From RGIG1828 sp045536915 (GTDB lineage: Bacteria; Bacillota; Clostridia; UMGS1810), in contig JAZSOL010000243.1 of NCBI GenBank assembly GCA_045536915.1, forward strand, positions 1-19,599: 19,599 bases of DNA, written 5' to 3'. Shown in pieces: positions 15,620-19,599 of this stretch. The notes beneath the pieces were generated by a model. It searched no databases and had not been told where the DNA came from. It was given only the letters and a program-made list of their open reading frames with translations. Within the stretch, counting starts at the first letter, position 1; each line of letters starts with the position of its first letter. Made by a program: the position numbers and the translations under genes.

Positions 15620-17164
15620 TCACTCTCCGGATCCAAGTTTGATTACTATTACCCCTTCAACAACATCCACACAGCCTTCAAGCGGCCATTGGTTCATACT
15701 TTTTATTTCAGCCCTTTTTAAAAGCTCTTCTTTTCTCTCGCCGGCTATAAAATCATATTGCTTTTCACAATAGTCGTTAAGTGCACTGCAAAGCACACTT
15801 TGTCCCACTGTTTCGTCATCTCTGCGAAGAATATAGCCATTGGTGATACCTGTTATGTCGGGCGGAAGATTCACGCTGTACGCTTCGCTTCCGTCAAGAG
15901 CGCCAACAACAAGAATCTCTTTGCATTCTAAAGCTCCTTCGGTTTGCTCAATCCTGTCGGCAATACGAATAAGTGTTCCATATGATTTTTCATATGCCAT
16001 CTGAGCCTTGTGCCAGCTCACATTGGCAATCACGATATGATTGAAAATCAAAACAGCACCGAGCCCGAGAACCACCCACGATTTAAACATTTTATGCTTT
16101 TTTGATAAATCTTCTCCGCGTTCATAGAGTATAACAAAAAATATGTAGAACACGCAATATCCCATCAGCATCAGATTGTGATAATCAATTCCGGAATCGA
16201 TAAACGCCAGCACATTAGCTCCAAGCAGGAGAAAAGCACCCAAAATCAACAACATCGCAATTTTCACAGGTGACGTGAAAATCCCTGATTTCACTGCATA
16301 TTTCAGATACATAAAAACCGTAATCGCAAAAACGGCAATATTTAATATTACCAACAAATTTATTCCGTTTGAAAAGTCAAAGAAATATCCGATAAAAGTT
16401 TCTTTAATAACATAAAGCGACTCAAAAACATTTACCCCCGACATTGATGCCGCACTATCAAGCCCCTGATAGCTCAGCATTTCAGTTCCGGTTATTTTAA
16501 GAAGCAAGTTTAGTATAGCCGTGTATAAAAGCATACCGGCCACACCGGTTGCAAGATATTTTAAGCCGCTGACAACTGTTTTTTTCGCTTCCTGCTTTTT
16601 ATAAATCAAACCATCTGTAAGACTGAGCAAAAGCAGCATCACGGTAATGGTTATGTATGCCTGATAAATTGCAACCGACAAAGTTATCAAAACGGTTGCC
16701 GCAATATACTTCGGTTTTTCCTCTGTGAGGCAAACTGCCGCCATACACGCCAGAAAAAATGCCAGGCCGTAGCCGTCGGCAACGTAGTTATACATCAAAA
16801 CAGATGTTACCGTTGGCATACTCACAACAAAGGCTCCGATTAAAAATGCTGTTGCATTTTTTCTTACATGCAGTATTTCGCAAATACACACTGCTCCGAG
16901 CGCGTGATAAATAATTGCCACAAGCCCGTTTAAAAAAGGAAGGTCATAAAAAGAACTGAGTGCACACGCAACCGGCAAAAACCATCTGCCAAGTCCGAGC
17001 ATATTCTGAGCATCATATCTGAACACCAACGAATCCCAGTTGGGAAGCCAGCCGGTCAGCTTATAAAGATGAGCAATCATTCCAACTGTCACTGCTGCCA
17101 GAAAGCATATTTTCCACTGCGGCAAAATCCACTTATTTAATTTTTCAAATACTTTTTCGGGCAC
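15620..17164 (-). CDS. GtrII-like membrane glucosyltransferase
   Basis: A 514-aa protein with about ten to eleven membrane helices. After the first helix a short outer loop carries NWDSL (42-46) and LGLGRWF (56-62). A VADGYG segment lies at 128-133 and IYQAY at 166-170. These match my memory of the Glucos_trans_II (GtrII) family, which takes glucose from a polyprenyl-phosphate donor and adds it to polysaccharide outside the membrane. A hydrophilic C-terminal domain (about 385-514) follows. A GtrB-type donor synthase is encoded at the far end of the same operon, which supports the assignment. GTG 17164 follows GGAG by nine bases. No GtrA-type flippase is seen. The sugar could differ from glucose. 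Confidence 0.78.
   Translation of the reverse strand: MPEKVFEKLNKWILPQWKICFLAAVTVGMIAHLYKLTGWLPNWDSLVFRYDAQNMLGLGRWFLPVACALSSFYDLPFLNGLVAIIYHALGAVCICEILHVRKNATAFLIGAFVVSMPTVTSVLMYNYVADGYGLAFFLACMAAVCLTEEKPKYIAATVLITLSVAIYQAYITITVMLLLLSLTDGLIYKKQEAKKTVVSGLKYLATGVAGMLLYTAILNLLLKITGTEMLSYQGLDSAASMSGVNVFESLYVIKETFIGYFFDFSNGINLLVILNIAVFAITVFMYLKYAVKSGIFTSPVKIAMLLILGAFLLLGANVLAFIDSGIDYHNLMLMGYCVFYIFFVILYERGEDLSKKHKMFKSWVVLGLGAVLIFNHIVIANVSWHKAQMAYEKSYGTLIRIADRIEQTEGALECKEILVVGALDGSEAYSVNLPPDITGITNGYILRRDDETVGQSVLCSALNDYCEKQYDFIAGERKEELLKRAEIKSMNQWPLEGCVDVVEGVIVIKLGSGE
15623..15628 (-). promoter_or_regulatory. Ribosome binding site deciding the deacetylase start
   Basis: GGAGAG on the minus strand lies ten bases before ATG 15612 and downstream of the alternative TTG 15636, so only the ATG can use it. 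Confidence 0.5.
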
Positions 17165-17167
17165 TTT

Positions 17168-17902
17168 TTACCACTCCAGCCATTTGAATTTGTGTAGAAA
17201 TTTTCCGTAAAGCTTATCATACAGCTTTACGCCTGTTATATGTTTTATAAATGTTGTGCGTTTCGTTGTGGATGATGTCCACGATGCACTGTAGTGATGT
17301 ATGGAATATGTGTTGGGAGTTATCCTCTTTTTGCCCGTGTAATAATCCATCGGGCAAAGGTATTCCTCGGGAAAAATCTGCATTTCCATAAAAATCTGAT
17401 TTTTGTTTGAAGCATCAAAACCGAGTTTTATCATTTTTTCAGTATTTCTGTTGGGGCAGGGAGTAAGATCATAGCTCCCGTCGGGCAAAACGAAAGGAAT
17501 TTCGTTATAATCCTCAAGCAGAAATCCAATAAGCTTATTACCTTTTTCACACGCAAAGCCAAGTCCGGATGATACAACACCGTCGCGTTCAAAGCCCATA
17601 TAGCCTCCTTTTGATATAAGAGAATCTATTGGTTTTATAAGCTCAACATCAGTATCAAAATACACACCGCCCATATCATACAAAACTTTAAGTCTCACAT
17701 AATCGCTCACAAATGCCCACTTTCCGGCTTCGTAAGCCTCTTTTGCATAGCGGTTGCAGTTTATATCAAAATTATCCTCGTTCCAGCATATAATTTCATA
17801 GCCGGGGCAATGTTTTTTCCAGCTCTCAATACATTTTTGTGCAAGCCTTGGCAATTTCCCTTTGCCAAACCAGCAATAATGAATCACTTTCGGAATACTC
17901 AT
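17168..17902 (-). CDS. GT32 family capsular glycosyltransferase
   Basis: A 244-aa cytoplasmic enzyme. PKVIHYCWFG (4-13) is the hallmark start of the GT32 group (Gly_transf_sug, OCH1-like). The SDYVRL segment is at 66-71 and the DTD metal-binding motif at 83-85 in GGVYFDTD. A late HH and SW pair (202-208) is typical of the family's C-terminus. It should transfer a sugar from a nucleotide donor to the lipid-linked unit with retention. ATG 17902 overlaps the flippase stop as ATGA and has GAGGAG upstream, so the two genes are probably translationally coupled. Three bases separate it from the next gene. Donor and acceptor are unknown. Confidence 0.92.
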   Translation of the reverse strand: MSIPKVIHYCWFGKGKLPRLAQKCIESWKKHCPGYEIICWNEDNFDINCNRYAKEAYEAGKWAFVSDYVRLKVLYDMGGVYFDTDVELIKPIDSLISKGGYMGFERDGVVSSGLGFACEKGNKLIGFLLEDYNEIPFVLPDGSYDLTPCPNRNTEKMIKLGFDASNKNQIFMEMQIFPEEYLCPMDYYTGKKRITPNTYSIHHYSASWTSSTTKRTTFIKHITGVKLYDKLYGKFLHKFKWLEW

Positions 17903-19401
17903 TTTTTATCTCCTCTGCAAAGCTCCCAAAGAGTTACAAACACATCCCTGCGGAACACAAAATTCACGAGAACATATGCTCCCGTAATCCACACGCAATG
18001 TATGACGCCGTTTAAAACAAGCCTTAAAAACGGCATATTGGCGAAGCTGTCAACAAAGAAAAACATCATTATTCCGGCAAACACTGCGCCGTTTATTATC
18101 CAGCATCCATAGGTTTGCATAACACTTTTTCCAAGCACTTTTTTGTTGGAATAGTAGATCATTACAATGCTTCTGTAGATAAGAGCAACTATAGTGCCTG
18201 CTATGGCCCCGCATATACCGAAATACATTATTGCCGCAACAGACACAACAATATTTATTGTCATCTCCCATATTGCATGTGAGCGGGTTTCACGGAATCC
18301 TCCCGCATATTCAAGCACACCGTTTGCAGGGAGCTTGCCGTTAGAGAGAAGATTCATAACAACAAAAAGAATCACAAGATAAACGTTCGTATAATTCGCA
18401 TCATTTATACCTTTAGTGTAAATCTGAATAACCGGCAGTATAAACACAGCCATGAGAGTATATATTATAAACGTTGCCATTATGTAGAATGTTTCATATG
18501 CTCTGTACACACGGTCAAACTTTTCTCTGTTGGTATTAAACATCTGCCCCAACGCAAAGCTAAATCCCGAAACAACGCTCGTTACAAAAGTTTGCATCTG
18601 CGCAAAAAAGATGTTGTATACAGTATAGATACTCACCGTTTTAAAATCCGTGAGAAAAGAAAGCAGAATAATATCGGTATTGTTGAACACCATCCCTGAT
18701 ATCTGATGTATTAAAACGGAGTTTTTCTGAGATATCGCCTTAAAATCAGGTTCAGATTTCAAATCAAGCCATTTATATCTCTTTTTCGCATAGAAATACA
18801 AAAACACCAACTGCCCCACAGCAATAACGCAGTACACAAGCTGAATAAGCACCAGACTATCGGTAAGAAGAAGCACAAGCACCTTTGCAGCATTTGCCGC
18901 TATCTGACATACTGTGTCGGAATTGTTGATTACATATTTCCTGCCGTCAACCTCCATGAGTATACGGTATTTCCCCTGCACAAAAAAACTAAAAAGCGAA
19001 GGGACGCCTGTGAGAATAACTATTGCAAACACAACATGGCTGTTTATGCCCGTTGGCACAACATATCCATATACCACGGCAATAAGAAGAACAATTGCAA
19101 AATATATTATTCCCGTTCTTATGTAGTATGAATGAGTGGCAGAAAGCACAGCACTTGCACTTTTATAATCCTTTTCGCCAATATGCTTATACAAAGCCTG
19201 TGTCGTGGCAAGTCCCACTCCGGCTTCAAGCAAAAGCATATACACGAATATCTGCTTTATGGTTGAAAGCACTCCGTTGACTTCTGAACCGAAATTTTCA
19301 AGATAAAGCCTCGGAAGAATAAAACCAAGACCAATGAGCACCACCTGATAGATTAAAGACGATATCAGATTATATTTAATTCTTGAATCCCTCAAAGCCA
19401 A
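17899..19401 (-). CDS. Wzx-type polysaccharide flippase
   Basis: A 500-aa protein with 12 to 14 hydrophobic helices along its length, matching the polysaccharide transporter (PST) branch of the MOP flippases. The first helix follows a short basic N-terminus. Charged residues such as those around GKYRILMEVDGRKY (about 138-151) lie between helices. It would move the undecaprenyl-pyrophosphate-linked repeat unit to the outer face for Wzy. The start is TTG, seven bases after GGGAGG; no ATG lies nearby in frame. It is the first gene of the operon in the window and shares an ATGA overlap with the GT32 gene. Family identity is strong; the transported unit is unknown. Confidence 0.9.
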   Translation of the reverse strand: MALRDSRIKYNLISSLIYQVVLIGLGFILPRLYLENFGSEVNGVLSTIKQIFVYMLLLEAGVGLATTQALYKHIGEKDYKSASAVLSATHSYYIRTGIIYFAIVLLIAVVYGYVVPTGINSHVVFAIVILTGVPSLFSFFVQGKYRILMEVDGRKYVINNSDTVCQIAANAAKVLVLLLTDSLVLIQLVYCVIAVGQLVFLYFYAKKRYKWLDLKSEPDFKAISQKNSVLIHQISGMVFNNTDIILLSFLTDFKTVSIYTVYNIFFAQMQTFVTSVVSGFSFALGQMFNTNREKFDRVYRAYETFYIMATFIIYTLMAVFILPVIQIYTKGINDANYTNVYLVILFVVMNLLSNGKLPANGVLEYAGGFRETRSHAIWEMTINIVVSVAAIMYFGICGAIAGTIVALIYRSIVMIYYSNKKVLGKSVMQTYGCWIINGAVFAGIMMFFFVDSFANMPFLRLVLNGVIHCVWITGAYVLVNFVFRRDVFVTLWELCRGDKK

Positions 19402-19408
19402 ATGAGCA

Positions 19409-19414
19409 CCTCCC
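19409..19414 (-). promoter_or_regulatory. Ribosome binding site for the flippase TTG start
   Basis: GGGAGG on the minus strand, seven bases before TTG 19401, is the main evidence for a TTG start of the first operon gene. Confidence 0.7.
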
Positions 19415-19430
19415 GGTTTTTAAACAAATG

Positions 19431-19471
19431 CAAAAAGACCACAACCCCCTCGTTTTTTCCGAAGTTGCGGT
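19431..19471 (-). terminator. Terminator-like hairpin in the operon leader
   Basis: On the minus strand ACCGCAAC (19471-19464) pairs with GTTGTGGT (19445-19438) through eight pairs including one G-U. A further TTC/GAG stem lies inside, offset by two bulged G. Five T follow directly (19436-19432). This has the form of an intrinsic terminator placed about 30 bases before the flippase start. It either ends transcription of an upstream gene or acts as an attenuator for this operon. A possible competing pairing, CGAAGTT (19531-19525) with AACTTCG (19466-19460), is only seven pairs long. Confidence 0.6.
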
Positions 19472-19500
19472 TAGCCTGACAGAAGTCATCCGAACCTGAT

Positions 19501-19506
19501 TTTATA
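19501..19506 (-). promoter_or_regulatory. Weak candidate -10 box for the operon
   Basis: TATAAA on the minus strand lies about 100 bases before the flippase start and upstream of the leader hairpin. No good -35 box stands 16-18 bases further up, so it is only a candidate. The rest of 19472-19517 shows three TCAGG words on the minus strand (two here, one at 19521-19525) and nothing else recognisable. Confidence 0.2.
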
Positions 19507-19517
19507 GCGGAATATTT

Positions 19518-19599
19518 TCACCTGAACTTCGTTAAAATGCTCATAAATCCGACAGGATTCATTGCGCTTTTGCCTTGTTCAATTAAAAATCTTTTTGCT
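19518..19599 (-). CDS. Possible 3' end of an upstream gene (partial)
   Basis: One minus-strand frame is open from the window edge for 26 codons and ends in TGA (19520-19518). Its codons look ordinary for this genome, and the encoded tail is basic and hydrophobic, ending in TKFR. A terminator-like hairpin follows about 50 bases on, as expected behind a gene. An open frame of this length occurs often by chance, so the call is weak and no family can be named. Confidence 0.25.
   Translation of the reverse strand, partial: AKRFLIEQGKSAMNPVGFMSILTKFR

Noticed and set aside
19415..19530. A cyclic di-GMP riboswitch in the leader
   Set aside because: It would fit the theme, but I could not find the conserved GEMM-I or GEMM-II core sequences on the minus strand.

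Overview
The window is AT-rich and is almost entirely filled by sixteen genes, all on the minus strand. They read from about 19401 down to 182. Neighbouring genes overlap (often as ATGA or TTGA stop/start overlaps) or lie at most about 35 bases apart, so this looks like one transcription unit of about 19 kb. It encodes a Wzx/Wzy-type exopolysaccharide or capsule pathway. The strong GGAGG-type ribosome binding sites, many TTG and GTG starts and base composition suggest an anaerobic Firmicute of the class Clostridia, probably gut-associated. No housekeeping gene is present to confirm this, so it is an inference.

Layout in the direction of transcription (right to left). The right edge (19402-19599) holds a possible last stretch of an upstream gene, a terminator-like hairpin and the first ribosome binding site. 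Then come a Wzx flippase, a GT32 glycosyltransferase, a GtrII-type membrane glucosyltransferase, a ChbG/YdjC-type deacetylase, the initiating phosphoglycosyl transferase, a GT4 enzyme, a membrane metallophosphoesterase with an unusual N-terminal domain, two paralogous Wzz-like chain-length proteins (the second fused to a degenerate GGDEF domain), a Wzy/O-antigen-ligase-like polymerase, another GT4, three GT2 enzymes, an EAL-domain protein and a GtrB-type polyprenyl-phosphate glycosyltransferase. The left edge (1-181) has no gene; it holds a nested inverted repeat that may end the operon.

How the parts should work together: the phosphoglycosyl transferase loads the first sugar phosphate on undecaprenyl phosphate. 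The GT2, GT4 and GT32 enzymes extend the repeat unit, Wzx flips it, Wzy polymerises it, and the two Wzz-like proteins set chain length. GtrB with the GtrII-like protein probably adds a side-chain sugar from outside the membrane.

The most interesting feature is signalling. The bacterial tyrosine kinase and phosphatase usually paired with Wzz-type proteins are missing. Instead one Wzz-like protein carries a cytoplasmic GGDEF-fold domain that has lost its catalytic residues, and the operon encodes an EAL protein with all expected phosphodiesterase residues. This suggests polymer length or export is gated by cyclic di-GMP. A second oddity is the metallophosphoesterase, whose cytoplasmic N-terminus resembles domain I of the replication initiator DnaA.

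There is no gene-free stretch over 300 bases. I saw no tRNA, rRNA, CRISPR, insertion sequence or transposase.
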